From contig BLSF01000019.1 in assembly GCA_012862575.1 (NCBI GenBank), forward strand, positions 496,001-560,000: a DNA stretch of 64,000 nucleotides. The letters are read 5' to 3'. A program made the position numbers and the translations under genes. The stretch comes from Parietichytrium sp. I65-24A (Eukaryota > Sar > Bigyra > Thraustochytrida > Thraustochytriidae). Below are positions 40,422 to 50,654 of this stretch, one piece after another; the first letter of the stretch is position 1, and each line of letters begins with the position of its first letter. The notes beneath the pieces were generated by a model, which made no database searches, was not told the origin of the DNA, and worked only from the letters and a program-made list of their open reading frames with translations.

Positions 40422-42404
40422 ATGATGGCGGACACGACACGGCAGTCGCGACTGCGGATGGAGGACCTGGAGAGCGAATTCGAGACCGCTTTGCGAGGGC
40501 TGCGGAGTCTCGAAACGCAAGGACCGGCCTCCGTGCGCCGGTTCCGAAGCCAGGTGCGGCAACTTCGCGCGGGAAACGGCGGCGTGGGCCATGAAGTGGG
40601 GCGCAGCGCTCGAGATGCGAAATGGAATAGCGCGCCGGATGACAAGGCCTTGCTGGATGAGCTGGCGGGAATACAGGTCGAGATTGAGAAGCTTGCTCAG
40701 GATAGAGCTCAACGGAGAAGTAATAATGCCCGGACAGCGAGAAATGGCTTCGGTACCGCCACACCTGCGGCAGGTGAAAATAACGTGGGTGAAGATGCCA
40801 GCTTCAGCGAGAAAGCTAGCCACGCTGAGCGACAGGTGTACAAAGCTGGATCTCTCACACATGAGAAGAACCGCATGTCCAAGAGCCATCACGTTCAAGC
40901 TGGTAATCTTTCGCGATCGGTGGCACCCTCAAACACATTGGCGCAGAGTGTGGGCACTTTGGAGGAGTACTTTGATGAGGAGAACAAAAGCTTGGAGGGT
41001 ATCGTGCAGCAGCATTTCGAACGGGTCGGCGCCAGTGAGATTCAGAGACTTGGGGAACGACTGGCGTTGCGCAGGAAACAGTCGGTCATGGAGCTTCGAA
41101 AGGAGCTGGAGCTCCGGAATCGAGATCGCATACTCAAGCTCGAGGAAGAGTTGGAGGCTTCTCTCGCGAGCGAGCGGGAGGAGATGGAGGCCATGTACGA
41201 AGAGGAGCTGCAGGAGAGGGCTCGGCAGGTTGAAGAAGACTTTCTCTGCGAGAAAAGAGAGGTGTCTCTCGAGTCTTATCGCCAGGAGCTCCAAAGTGCC
41301 ATCGAGAGGAGAATAGACAGAGTTCGTGAGAGGCTTGAGCGAGAACATCTGAAAGAACTGGAGCAGCTGTCCGAAAGTATGCTCATAGAAAGAGAGCGCC
41401 AGATAGAGGAAATGAAAGCTGCTGTGACAAGAGAGCACCTTGTTCGCCGGGAGCGCGCGCTCAAAGATCTCGAAGAAGCTCTTCGTGAAGGAGGAAAGCA
41501 GGCCAGGAAAATCTTGGAGGGTAAATTGCGGCAAGAGACGGAGCGGGAGTTGAAGCGGACTCGGGCCAAGTGGGCAGATCGAAGGCAAGCTGCTGTGGAC
41601 GAGCTTTCGCTCGAACTTGCCGAAAAGAGGCAAAGTGAATTAGCAGAGCTGGAGAGGACTTGCGCCGCAGAAACGGAAAGAGAGCTCGAAAGAGTATCTC
41701 TTGCAAAAAAGGAAGAGCTTTTGGGTGCGCTTGCGCAGATGTCTCAGCAAGCACATGCCGAGCGCGCGCAGCAATTGGAAGCGTTTCGAGCTGATATCGA
41801 AAGTCAGAACAAGCAACAATTGGACGACTTGAGAAGCTCGCTGGAGAGCGATTTGAATCGCGCCAAGGCCCGAATTCGCGAAAGTGCTAGCGTAAAGCTC
41901 AAATCTGCTCTCGAAACGGAACGTGAAAATTTAACTACACTCCTCGCCAGCCAAGTGGATGCCTTGGAAGCGGAGTTCGGAAACAAAGTCGAGCAAGCAC
42001 GGAAATTATTTTTGGAAATGTCCGAAGCAGCGAAACGTTCTCTGCAAGCGCACGAAGAGAATGTTGATGATAGTGATAGTGATAGTGATGGTGACAGCGA
42101 TGACGGTGCAATCTTCAAGGCACGACTTCGAGAGCCGCCAAAATCTGTCTCGCTTACGAGTAAACAAAGCGAGAAGGAGATTCTCGGTCTCCTGAGGCAA
42201 CTGTGCGATTCGCACAACGAAATGTGTCAAAAGGTATCAGTCACTCAACGCAAACTAGCAAAGACATTGGAGGAACTCGTGGCCGCTAAAAAGTCTAGGG
42301 ATATTGCAGTCGCCAACGAAAGAGACAGAGTCGAAGAGCTCCAGAGGGAGTTGAAGGAGAAGAAATTGCTCGTCAAAAAGCTCTTCTCTACAGATAAGGA
42401 ATAA
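40422..42404 (+). CDS. Long coiled-coil protein
   Basis: This is 660 residues from the first of two consecutive ATGs; the open frame upstream lacks an ATG. Residues 190-545 are an almost unbroken Glu/Arg/Leu-rich coiled coil. An acidic linker (DDSDSDSDGDSDDG) and a second short coiled coil end the protein. The sequence resembles cytoskeletal or centrosomal coiled-coil proteins in general character, but no specific family is recognised. Its nearest coiled-coil neighbour, SF-assemblin, is 3.7 kb away; a shared role in basal-body fibres is only a thought. Confidence 0.75.
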   Translation: MMADTTRQSRLRMEDLESEFETALRGLRSLETQGPASVRRFRSQVRQLRAGNGGVGHEVGRSARDAKWNSAPDDKALLDELAGIQVEIEKLAQDRAQRRSNNARTARNGFGTATPAAGENNVGEDASFSEKASHAERQVYKAGSLTHEKNRMSKSHHVQAGNLSRSVAPSNTLAQSVGTLEEYFDEENKSLEGIVQQHFERVGASEIQRLGERLALRRKQSVMELRKELELRNRDRILKLEEELEASLASEREEMEAMYEEELQERARQVEEDFLCEKREVSLESYRQELQSAIERRIDRVRERLEREHLKELEQLSESMLIERERQIEEMKAAVTREHLVRRERALKDLEEALREGGKQARKILEGKLRQETERELKRTRAKWADRRQAAVDELSLELAEKRQSELAELERTCAAETERELERVSLAKKEELLGALAQMSQQAHAERAQQLEAFRADIESQNKQQLDDLRSSLESDLNRAKARIRESASVKLKSALETERENLTTLLASQVDALEAEFGNKVEQARKLFLEMSEAAKRSLQAHEENVDDSDSDSDGDSDDGAIFKARLREPPKSVSLTSKQSEKEILGLLRQLCDSHNEMCQKVSVTQRKLAKTLEELVAAKKSRDIAVANERDRVEELQRELKEKKLLVKKLFSTDKE

Positions 42405-42628
42405 CCTTCGTGGTAACTCTTATTCTCTTGAATAATTGCTGCTTCAAAGAGCACTTAGTACGCGGTGGACTCAGGGGAGAGGAACACCAGCTGCGCATTT
42501 TCGAGCCGAGACACGATACCGGGGGGTATCATTGTAGACATATTGATCAAACAAATGAAATAAACAATTCCCAACCTTGTTCAACACCAAGTAGTGTAAG
42601 TAAACATCATTTGCTTTTCGCGAGGGAG

Positions 42629-44092
42629 CTATGTTGAAGGTTGGGCAAGTTTTCTTCGCCACCTTCTATTCGTTCGAATCACATCCTGCTCTGCCTGTTT
42701 TGCGAATATTTGGACGGACTGCTTGGCGTTTGCGTGAGCCAAGCCAGTAATCTTGCAAACTCCTTGGGACCCGCTACCCACGGAAGGTTCTTCGTACACA
42801 TGCATGTGTACGTAAAGTATACATATTTTAGCGCGAAATACTATGACGCGTGCCTCTGTGGAGCCAAACGTATCTGCTGCACTAGTTGCCTGGACGAGGT
42901 GTCCAGTCTTGGAGCCGCAGATAATAGAACATGACTCACGAATCTCAAACTCTTTGAGAAACTGAACAAGTCTGGACCAAGCCTCGTCGATCGCGATTTC
43001 CTCTGTTGGGAAACGAAACACAGATGTTGTCTCGGGGAAGGTCCCGCTCAAAAGATCAGCCGCCGAGCTCGTCGAGGTTATCGTAGCAGGTTCCGCAACG
43101 GAGGCTGAAGTTTTCGGCTTGAGAAGGTGTGTAGACGTGCGGATTTGTGAATGTAGCTTGGAAAAGTTCCATGCGATCGCCCATCGTGTCTTTTCCCCTT
43201 GAACTAAACTCGTCACCATGCAATTCACAGTATTTAAATGCTCTTGCTCCCAAGAGGTGATGAACTTGATCGAATCGACAGCCGAATCCTTGTGGCCAAA
43301 CATGCAAGAATACCACAGCGGCCTCGAGGAGGATGGCATACTCAGTAAGCTCGCGGAATCCAAAAACATTGCCCGAAAGAACTCTTTCTCGCCACCTTTT
43401 AAAAATGCGCGCTCGGAGTCGGTTCCGTCAAAGTTTGCCAACGTTCTCCGTCGCTTGCTTGCAGGCTCTTCTGTCTCGTATGTTGCAAAGAATGGAGGAT
43501 TGCAGACGCTAACTATGGCTCCTTTAGAGCAGTCTTGAATTGCGGACATGGCCGGTTGCAGGTATTCCCCGGGTTGAACGTGTTTCAGACACACTTGATC
43601 AGGAGAGATTTTGTTGAGCTGCAAAAGTGTGCGAGCGTTGTCCAGCGCAGCCCCGTCTACGTCCGTTCCGATGAATGTCCAAGGGTACTCAAAGATCTTC
43701 CGGCCAAGCAGCGGGAATATGCACGAGGCTCCGGTTCCGATGTCTATGCATATGGGGCTCAATGAGCATGTTTTTTGTATGGAGCTATCTTCGCCGAAAG
43801 CCATTCGTTGGCCGTGCTCTAAGAAGATGAGATCCTCCAGCCAAAGGAGATAGTTGATGGACCTCGTCACAGCTGGAGTCAGGAATCGCATCTCCTCCCT
43901 CCCATCTCCTGCGTTCGGAGGCAAGCTCCACCTCAAATCAAATCTCTGGCGCAACAACTCCTTGCAAAACTCATAAGCTGCTTTTGGCCGGGACCAGTCG
44001 ACGACTTTCGTCGGGTTGCCGTCCGCATCCCTCACACATTCTTCCCGAAGTCCTTCGGAGCCCTTGACGAGCTCCGCAAAGTCCACCTTCAT
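42629..44092 (-). CDS. METTL16: METTL16-family RNA N6-adenosine methyltransferase
   Basis: This is 487 residues from the first ATG. SAM-binding motif I is ICIDIGTGASCIFPLLG (residues 114-130), and the catalytic NPPFF motif is at 198-202, both hallmarks of METTL16/YhiR-type enzymes. METTL16 methylates the ACAGAGA box of U6 snRNA and, in animals, an S-adenosylmethionine synthetase mRNA. A possible 5' splice site (GTGAGT) at 42930-42925 falls after KEFEI. The stretch it would remove reads oddly (e.g. ICILYVHMHVY), so an in-frame intron near 42800-42930 is likely but unproven. The end TNRRWRRKLAQPST looks coding again. Confidence 0.88.
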   Translation of the reverse strand: MKVDFAELVKGSEGLREECVRDADGNPTKVVDWSRPKAAYEFCKELLRQRFDLRWSLPPNAGDGREEMRFLTPAVTRSINYLLWLEDLIFLEHGQRMAFGEDSSIQKTCSLSPICIDIGTGASCIFPLLGRKIFEYPWTFIGTDVDGAALDNARTLLQLNKISPDQVCLKHVQPGEYLQPAMSAIQDCSKGAIVSVCNPPFFATYETEEPASKRRRTLANFDGTDSERAFLKGGEKEFFRAMFLDSASLLSMPSSSRPLWYSCMFGHKDSAVDSIKFITSWEQEHLNTVNCMVTSLVQGEKTRWAIAWNFSKLHSQIRTSTHLLKPKTSASVAEPATITSTSSAADLLSGTFPETTSVFRFPTEEIAIDEAWSRLVQFLKEFEIRESCSIICGSKTGHLVQATSAADTFGSTEARVIVFRAKICILYVHMHVYEEPSVGSGSQGVCKITGLAHANAKQSVQIFAKQAEQDVIRTNRRWRRKLAQPST

Positions 44093-44499
44093 TTGCGTCA
44101 ATTTTCATCACGCCATGCAGTTGACATTGCAAATTTGGACAGGTCGGCCATTCACGAAGAAACACATCAAACGCCGGGTCAGCATTGGCAGTTGACAACT
44201 GGCAAAGTCCAAGTTCACGCGAGAACGCGAGAACGGGAACCGGGACCCGGGACCCGGGACCCGAGCCTACGCCCAGTTACAGATAGCCTCAGTCCGCCAT
44301 CATTCTCGTGTACGGACACTTACCTTTTCACGGGCGAAAGCGTTGCAAGGGTGCATGTCCGCGTCGCAGCAGACCTCCCTCGTCCCTTGTCCCTCGCCTT
44401 GCGTTTTGTTTACCTTGCTCGACCCGTGCCTTTCCTCTCTGGACTACTTTTCGACGCGTTGGCCTGTTGCTGCTGTGGATTAGTTGCGGAGACCGCAAG
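44093..44499. promoter_or_regulatory. Short bidirectional promoter region (METTL16 / isochorismatase-like)
   Basis: Only 407 bases separate the two divergent start codons. The stretch includes three GGGACCC units at 44241-44263 and several GC-rich patches. No coding frame is supported. Confidence 0.55.
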
Positions 44500-45257
44500 A
44501 TGACGAGCGTGGCGAAGAATCTCGGGAGGCTGGTGCCTGGCAAGAGCGTGTTCTTCCTGTGCGATGTGCAGGAACGGTTTCGCTCTACGATTCACTGCAT
44601 GGACCACGTGATCGCGACCAGCAAGTTCTTGGTGGACGCAGCCAAAGTGATGGATATCCCCGTGGTGGTGACTGAGCAGTATCCAGTAAGTTGGGTCCCG
44701 GCGTTTACGTTTTGTGAAGGTTGCTTCTGCAGGTTGAGGGCGAGGGGTGATGGATGAAGTTTGAAGGATGAGTGCAGGTGCTGGGCACTGACAGCTTTCG
44801 TGGTCACCGCGAATGTGGTGTGTATATGTGGGTGATTTAGCAAGCACTCTTGCACACGTGCAAAGAGATCGATATCAAGGGTCTGCCCGTGTTCGCCAAG
44901 ACCAAATTTTCCATGCTCACCCCCGAGGTGGACGAGCACCTAACGTCCCTTGGTCCAGAGCGGAAGACCGCTGTGATTTTCGGAATTGAGTCTCACGTGT
45001 GCGTGTTTCAGAGCTGCTTGGACTTTCTTGAGCGCGGCTGGGATGTTCACATCGTTGCGGACGGTGTCTCCAGCAGCAAGGCCTTGAATCGATCGGTAGC
45101 TATCGAGCGCCTGAAGGACAGCGGGGCATTCATTACCACCGCGGAGAGTGCTCTGTTTGACTTGATGCGCGACACCAAGTACGAGCACTTTAAAGCCGTA
45201 AGCGCTCTCATCAAGGAGCAAAACGGCGTACTCGCCAAGATTCCATCGAGCCTTTGA
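44500..45257 (+). CDS. Isochorismatase-like hydrolase (ISOC1/2 type), 2 exons
   Basis: Exons are 44500-44685 and 44841-45257 with a phase-0 intron of 155 nt (GTAAGT to TTTAG), giving 200 residues, the usual ISOC2 length. Features are FFLCDVQERFR with the catalytic Asp (D24 region), VVVTEQYP just before the intron, VFAKTKFSML with the catalytic Lys region, and GIESHVCVFQSCLDFLERG holding the nucleophile-position Cys. Without splicing the frame stops shortly after EQYP. The family hydrolyses small amides or enol ethers; the substrate of ISOC-type members is not established. It converges with p23, 168 bases between stops. Confidence 0.9.
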
Positions 45258-45425
45258 AGAAAGAGGTGTGCTATTGACGTCAGCGTGAAGCACACTGTGG
45301 AAGTTTGAACTGATCTTCACCAGAGCGCGATCGTCTTCGCTTACTTCAATGAATCAAATCTCAATCAAAACCAATTTAAAGACGAAAAGAAGAATATTTT
45401 AATATCTCCGAATAGCATTGGTTGT

Positions 45426-46525
45426 CTATGCAGGGGTGGTAGAAGAATCCTCTTCAAGATCAGGCAGCTCCTAAATAAACCAATCCGGCATTCCAGCGGG
45501 CAAAAGTTAGATCGCGAAAGAAACTTTACTTGCCTTGTAGAGCCTTATGTCATGAACTTACATCATCGGAGTCTCCCTCTTCATCACCAGGCATACCATC
45601 CATACCCGACATGTCAGGCATGCCAGGCATGCCTCCCATTCCGCCCATGCCTCCCATCTTGGCCATCAACTGCACCACATCGCAAAGTCACGAGGTCGCG
45701 CGTCAGCAAACAACAAAACCTAAGGATGCGCAGATCGACACTTTGGCTCACAACCATTCGTGGCCATTGCAGTTTCCACTGCCAATGAGGCAGAACTTAC
45801 CTCCTGGAGCTGTGCCATGTCTCCCATGCCTTCCATGCCTGGCATACCTCCCATGCCGCCCATTCCTGGCATGCCTCCCATGCCGCCCATTCCTGGCATG
45901 CCTCCCATGCCGCCCATTCCACCAGCAAGGTCATCCATTCCAGCGGTGTTGAATCCTTCGTCCTCTTCGTCATCCGAGTCAACCCTGCACATCAAACAAA
46001 GAGCCAATTTGCATAGCCACGGAAAAAAGCATCAAGGGTCAGCATCAACTGATTCGGCACTTGCCCTTCCTCCCGCTTTTCATTTCCAGCTTTTCATTGC
46101 ACAATTCTGATGCAAAATTTGCAGAGAATATAATCTGGAAAAGTACATTTCGAAATCATGAAAGCACACAAAATAACAAGGGAGACTCACCACTTGTCAA
46201 AGTCGACCTTTACGTTGGTCTTCTGGAGCTGCTTGTCCTCCAGCAGTCTCGGCCAGAATCCCTCCTGCTTCTTCATCAAGTAGAACTGGATATTGCGCGG
46301 CTTGATGCTGTACTTGGATCCGTCCGCAGCAGCGTCCACGCCTCCATTCTCCTTCCAGAACACGAGCTCCAGCTCGTAGTCCTTGCCCTCAGACTTGCCC
46401 TTGAAAGTCAATGATTCGTCCTTGAGTTCAATCTTCGCAGACTCCTTGTCCACGTCTGGCAGCTGGATCGTCACGAACACGGCGTCATTCCTCTGCGCCC
46501 ACGTCACCGGAGCCAAAAGCGTCAT
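45426..46525 (-). CDS. p23/SBA1 Hsp90 co-chaperone, 4 exons
   Basis: Exons are 46191-46525, 45801-45984, 45562-45669 and 45426-45470, with introns of 206, 131 and 91 nt (GTGAGT, GTAAGT, GTAAGT donors), giving 223 residues. Exon 1 encodes the CS beta-sandwich (APVTWAQRNDAVFVTIQLPD) with the family motif FWPRLLEDKQ. Exons 2-3 encode a Gly/Met/Pro tail of GGMPGM units built from 30-base DNA repeats, and an acidic end follows. p23 stabilises ATP-bound Hsp90 and dampens its ATPase. GGM-rich tails occur in plant and some protist p23 proteins. A TATA-like element lies about 37 bases upstream of the ATG. Confidence 0.93.
45834..45924 (-). repeat. Coding tandem repeat, about three copies of a 30-base unit
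   Basis: Units reading CATGCCGCCCATTCCTGGCA plus ten bases on the plus strand repeat nearly perfectly. They encode GGMPGMGGMG-type segments of the p23 tail. The high identity between units suggests recent expansion. Confidence 0.85.
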
Positions 46526-46561
46526 TTTTCTGTTCCTTGTTCCTTGTTCCTTCTTCGCCCA

Positions 46562-46572
46562 AATATATATAC
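46562..46572 (-). promoter_or_regulatory. Putative TATA box of p23 gene
   Basis: Minus-strand sequence GTATATATATT sits 37-47 bases upstream of the p23 ATG. That would imply a very short 5' leader if the usual 30-base spacing holds. The assignment is by pattern only. Confidence 0.4.
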
Positions 46573-47895
46573 CTCCTCCTGTCTTCAACCATCACAGTCA
46601 TCACCACTCTCTGTCAGCTTTTCCCCATCCCCAATTTCCTTCCAATAGAACCAACTCTCCCACTCTCCCACTGTCCCACTCTCCCACATGCCGCGGCTGT
46701 TGGGAGGCGCGGTGGGACGATGTAGCCTAACCTAATCTAACCTAACATAACTAACGCGGGGACACTTACTCCTTCCTCTTTCCCTCTTCTGTGTACTCGC
46801 TTTGTTGTTGTTGTTGACTGTGAGTGAAAGAACAAGTGCCACTCGAACTTATCCTGGAAACACCGGAGGGTTAGGGGATTGGGGTAGGTAGGCTTACGGT
46901 GGCCCGTCCCAACGCGATTCGGATGGTAGTGTTTGTGGTGGGTGGGGGACTAGCGATCTTCGTGTGAGGGGAGGCTATGGTCGGGGATAGTCGGAGGCGT
47001 ACCAGTCGGAGACACCAGTGGATAGCGGGGAGATAGGGGTTGCGGTAGAGAACAAGGAGCTGATCTTCCCGGGAGTGTGGATGGGTGGAGGAGTGGTACG
47101 GTAAGCGATAGTTCGAGGTTAGGTTTCTTCGAGAAGTGTGCTTGGGATCGGGCGAATGCTTGTTTGTTCACGAAGACTTTCCGGTTCTTGACTCCCATGG
47201 TCGGTTCTGTCGGTTCCGCTGCGAAGAACCCAGCCCTCTCCACCTAGCAATTTCCTATAGCACCCTCCCCGACTGCTACCAAAGAACAATCAACTACTAA
47301 GGACAGTTTAAAAATTCGACACTTTCCTATCACACCCTATAGTTATCAGTAGCTGACAACGCCTCAGAAGACAGGCCAGCGTTTTGCGCGTACACCTTCC
47401 TCCGTGCGAGGACACTTTCTCGGTCACAATCTCATGCTCTGAGGGGAGACGCATACCGCAGACCCGCATACCCGCAGATCCGCAGAGCGGATCGTACCTA
47501 AAGGAGGACTACGGTCGCCGCCGCGCTCCTATAATCACCCCATATCGATCAGTGCACTGGTCGCTGTTTTTATACCATTCTGACTGCGCCAAGGTGAGAA
47601 ACTGAGAAACTGAAAAGCTTAAAAGCTGAGCGCACTTGCGCGGAATACAAAACGTGAATTGGAAAGTGTTGATTTATGGTTTAGTACTGCAGAAGGAAAA
47701 GGACGGTCAAGGACAAGGACAAGGTGAGAAGGGATATTGTATTGTCACAAGCGTTTCATAGGGGACGACATTTCTTTCCCGTCGGCAAATTAAAGTGCGA
47801 CTTTGGGCTCGGAGTTGCTGCGGGCCGGGATTGGTTGGAGAGAGCAAAGAGTGAAGAGTAGAGAGTAAAGAGCGAGAAAGGTGCTGAGGAGCGAG
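46573..47895. other. Divergent intergenic region between p23 and unknown gene
   Basis: About 1.3 kb with both promoters. It has CCCACTCTCCCACT-type repeats at 46660-46690, TAACCTAA-type repeats at 46726-46750, a TTG run near 46803 and an AAAGGAGAGTAAAGAG-like purine tract just before the next gene. No coding frame is supported. Confidence 0.5.
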
Positions 47896-49026
47896 ATGGA
47901 GAAGAATTTCGATGATGAGCCTTTCGTCAATGGCGGGCAGGTTGCAATGCTTTCGCCAGGGCTGAGCGCACATGCCGAACACCTAGTCCGAGGAGTGCAA
48001 ACTGCGAATGAACGTGCGGCGAGAGGCGGGTACCTTTCAGTGAAGAGAGAGCGCGGGGGCGTGGAGGATGAAGAGGAATACGCTTTGCGCAAAAAGCTAT
48101 CCCATTTGAAACGGTCTATAGAGGCGATGGAGGCCGACGAGTTCAAGGAGAATGGCGCTCGCCATGTGTTGAATGGCAGAGCAGCGAGAGAGATAGAAGC
48201 AGAACTGCAATATCGAAACAACAAATCCTTTTTGGCCACAATTCAGCATCAGGATGTGGACCGCGCAGACGAGATTTTATACAAGCAAGATGGCTTTGAC
48301 GCAAACATGCCGCTCCCTGTCTCAGCCGAGTCGGAGTCCCTAGATTTCTTGAGCGAAATGGTCGATTCCTTGGGCGAAGTTACCGGAGTTGCGCTCACCC
48401 AGGTGACGAAAACGAGGTTGCCATCGATATACCACACCGCCTGGAGAATCGTTGGAAAGCCGTCGAGGGTTCCTGAAGAGTTTGCGATGGCGCTCCAATT
48501 CGTGGCGTCCTTTGAAGTGAATGATAAGGACTCGCAAGTCAGCAAATTGAAACTTGAGCTCTCTGATGTCGCCAGGCTTGAGCTCGGCGAGGTTTTGCTC
48601 TATTGTGAGCAGCGCAACTGCTTTCGGACTTTTTTCGCGTGCTTTTCACAGTACGCAGAGCTCTACAGCACCCGGGATACGCTTTACAAGCAGATTATGG
48701 GCCAATTTTCTGGCGATCAGGTCCGGGTGCGACACTCTCTACCACAATCAACACCTATGCGATATGCTGCTCGCGTCTTGGAAATCGGACGCTCAAGCAG
48801 AACGCAAGATAATGCGTGGCTTGTGTGGGAGCCACAGTTCACCTTTCAAAACATCTCCAACGAAGCGTTCAGATACGCTAGCGGCTATATGATACGTCCT
48901 CGAATCGAGCTGTGGAGAAACCTTGGAGCTGGGATGCTGGAGCTAGACGATAATTTCACAAATCTCGTCAAGTCGCAAGGTCTCGCCGCGGCGGTGTACA
49001 ATTTTGTTAGCCACTACACTCAGTGA
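47896..49026 (+). CDS. Protein of unknown function with coiled-coil N-terminus
   Basis: This is 376 residues from the first ATG. Residues 45-110 form a charged helix, probably coiled coil (EYALRKKLSHLKRSIEAMEA). From about residue 155 (SEMVDSLGEVTGVALTQV) a mixed alpha/beta domain follows, with FFACFSQYAELYSTRDTL near residue 265. Helix followed by an alpha/beta domain is reminiscent of RWD-fold kinetochore proteins, but this is a guess from layout and I do not recognise the family. Codon use is normal for the window. Confidence 0.65.
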   Translation: MEKNFDDEPFVNGGQVAMLSPGLSAHAEHLVRGVQTANERAARGGYLSVKRERGGVEDEEEYALRKKLSHLKRSIEAMEADEFKENGARHVLNGRAAREIEAELQYRNNKSFLATIQHQDVDRADEILYKQDGFDANMPLPVSAESESLDFLSEMVDSLGEVTGVALTQVTKTRLPSIYHTAWRIVGKPSRVPEEFAMALQFVASFEVNDKDSQVSKLKLELSDVARLELGEVLLYCEQRNCFRTFFACFSQYAELYSTRDTLYKQIMGQFSGDQVRVRHSLPQSTPMRYAARVLEIGRSSRTQDNAWLVWEPQFTFQNISNEAFRYASGYMIRPRIELWRNLGAGMLELDDNFTNLVKSQGLAAAVYNFVSHYTQ

Positions 49027-50654
49027 TTTGATTTGACTTCCTCACTGTCAAGTCCTGAAAGTCCTGAAAGAGTGAGTTTTCGAAATCCTGTTCTGGTAAA
49101 AAGAGCGATGGAAATTACCAGTTGTACATTTCCTTGTTTCCAAGTCTTGTATCAGACGTGGCATTGTTTACGTATTCAGTGACTCCCACGGGAATTGGGG
49201 GCAGTTCAAGTGGGAGTACATTATGTAATGCCTTCTCAACGACTTTCATCCTTATACCAATTTTACCTTATGAAACTTGTAACCACACACCGACTCCAGC
49301 CAAGACAATTTCTGTTCTGGACCGCGGCGTTGCTCTCCTGCCCGCCCTCCGGCGCCATCTCGGAATCATTTGCAAAGAGTACTAAAAAATGTCTGACTTT
49401 TTTTGCGTGAGTTGCTACCACACAACAATCTCCCTATCAGCCAGAGCTAACAAACCCTTAGCTACGCACAGGCTGCCACTCCTTCCGCGTCAATTTCGCC
49501 CGATCGTTGTCCCTGTGTGGACATGATTCACCACCATGTGCCGATGCACCGCGCATTTCAACAGCCTGCCCGGCGATCATAGCCCGACGAGACGGGCAGA
49601 AATTGTCCTGCGCCGCGTTTGTGCGTGTCGTTCTAAGGATCACCTGCAGTGTCGGGCTGTCTTTTGAACGAACAGGCTGCCAATGGCATGCTAAACTTTC
49701 CTTTTCTACCTTTTATAGCCCAGGCTGACGGCGGCGTTATCGAAATGCGACTCATTGCTCACGCAGCAGTCCAAAGGGAAAAGGAAACTAACTGCAAGAA
49801 GTAATCTGACACCCTCGCGGCCTTGCCTTACTTGGCTTGCTGCTCAGTACTTTCAACGCGCATTTCGCATTTCACACTCCCGCGAACTGGTGCTAACAAC
49901 AAATTAGAAAAGAACGAGTTTTCTTACGTCTCGTCCATCTCAGTGCGCTTCTTATTTTTCCTGGCGTCGTAGAAGTGACCTGCGAGACTGCACGCAGTGA
50001 GAGGGAGAGGTGAATCCACAAGCAGAGCAGAGGTGTAAATCCCCCTCGCAAACAATAAAACAAATAAACAAACTGTGAATGAAAGAATGAATGTATTTTG
50101 AAGGGCAAGTCCCGGAGCTGAGCTAGCTATATAGCACACTCCGCAAAGCGTTTTGCCCTCTCTCTCTCTCTCTCTCTCTGTGTTCCTCTAACACACACAT
50201 GCGCCCTTCCTCAGCTTCCAGCACAAGCTCAAGCTCAAGTACTCGAGTACAAGCTCAAGTTGCGCGACTGTGAAATCTGATGAAATCTGTGAAATCTGTG
50301 AAATCTGTGAAATCTGTGAAATCTGAGTTCACTGACAGTGAAGTTTCCGTAAAAGATAAAAGACAAGAAAAGGAGAAAAAGGAGAAAGAGGAAAGGAAAG
50401 GAGGTTACAGTCCATACATATGCTAAGCTTATTGGCAGTGAGAGCAGTGAGTGCCACACAGTGAGGCGTGAGGCGTGAGGATCTGCGCTAAAGTTGCTAT
50501 CGTTCTCTCTGGACTATCCGAGTCTGGACAGGAAAGCAGGTAGGCAAGTAGTGAGTGAGACGCTGAGACAGAGAGTCGCTGCAGTCACGAACAGACAGAC
50601 GAGAAGAGCAGCGGAGGTGGTAGCTGAGGGAGCAGATTCGCAAGGGGAATCAAG
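49027..50654. other. Gene-free region upstream of ETF-QO
   Basis: About 1.6 kb with only short frames. It contains a CTCTCTCTCT tract at 50158-50178 and a TGAAATCTG 9-mer array. The last 150 bases (GAGACGCTGAGACAGAGAG and similar) are probably the ETF-QO 5' leader. Confidence 0.55.
50271..50325 (+). repeat. Tandem TGAAATCTG 9-mer, about six copies
   Basis: TGAAATCTG/TGAAATCTGA units repeat with little divergence about 330 bases upstream of the ETF-QO start codon. Confidence 0.9.
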
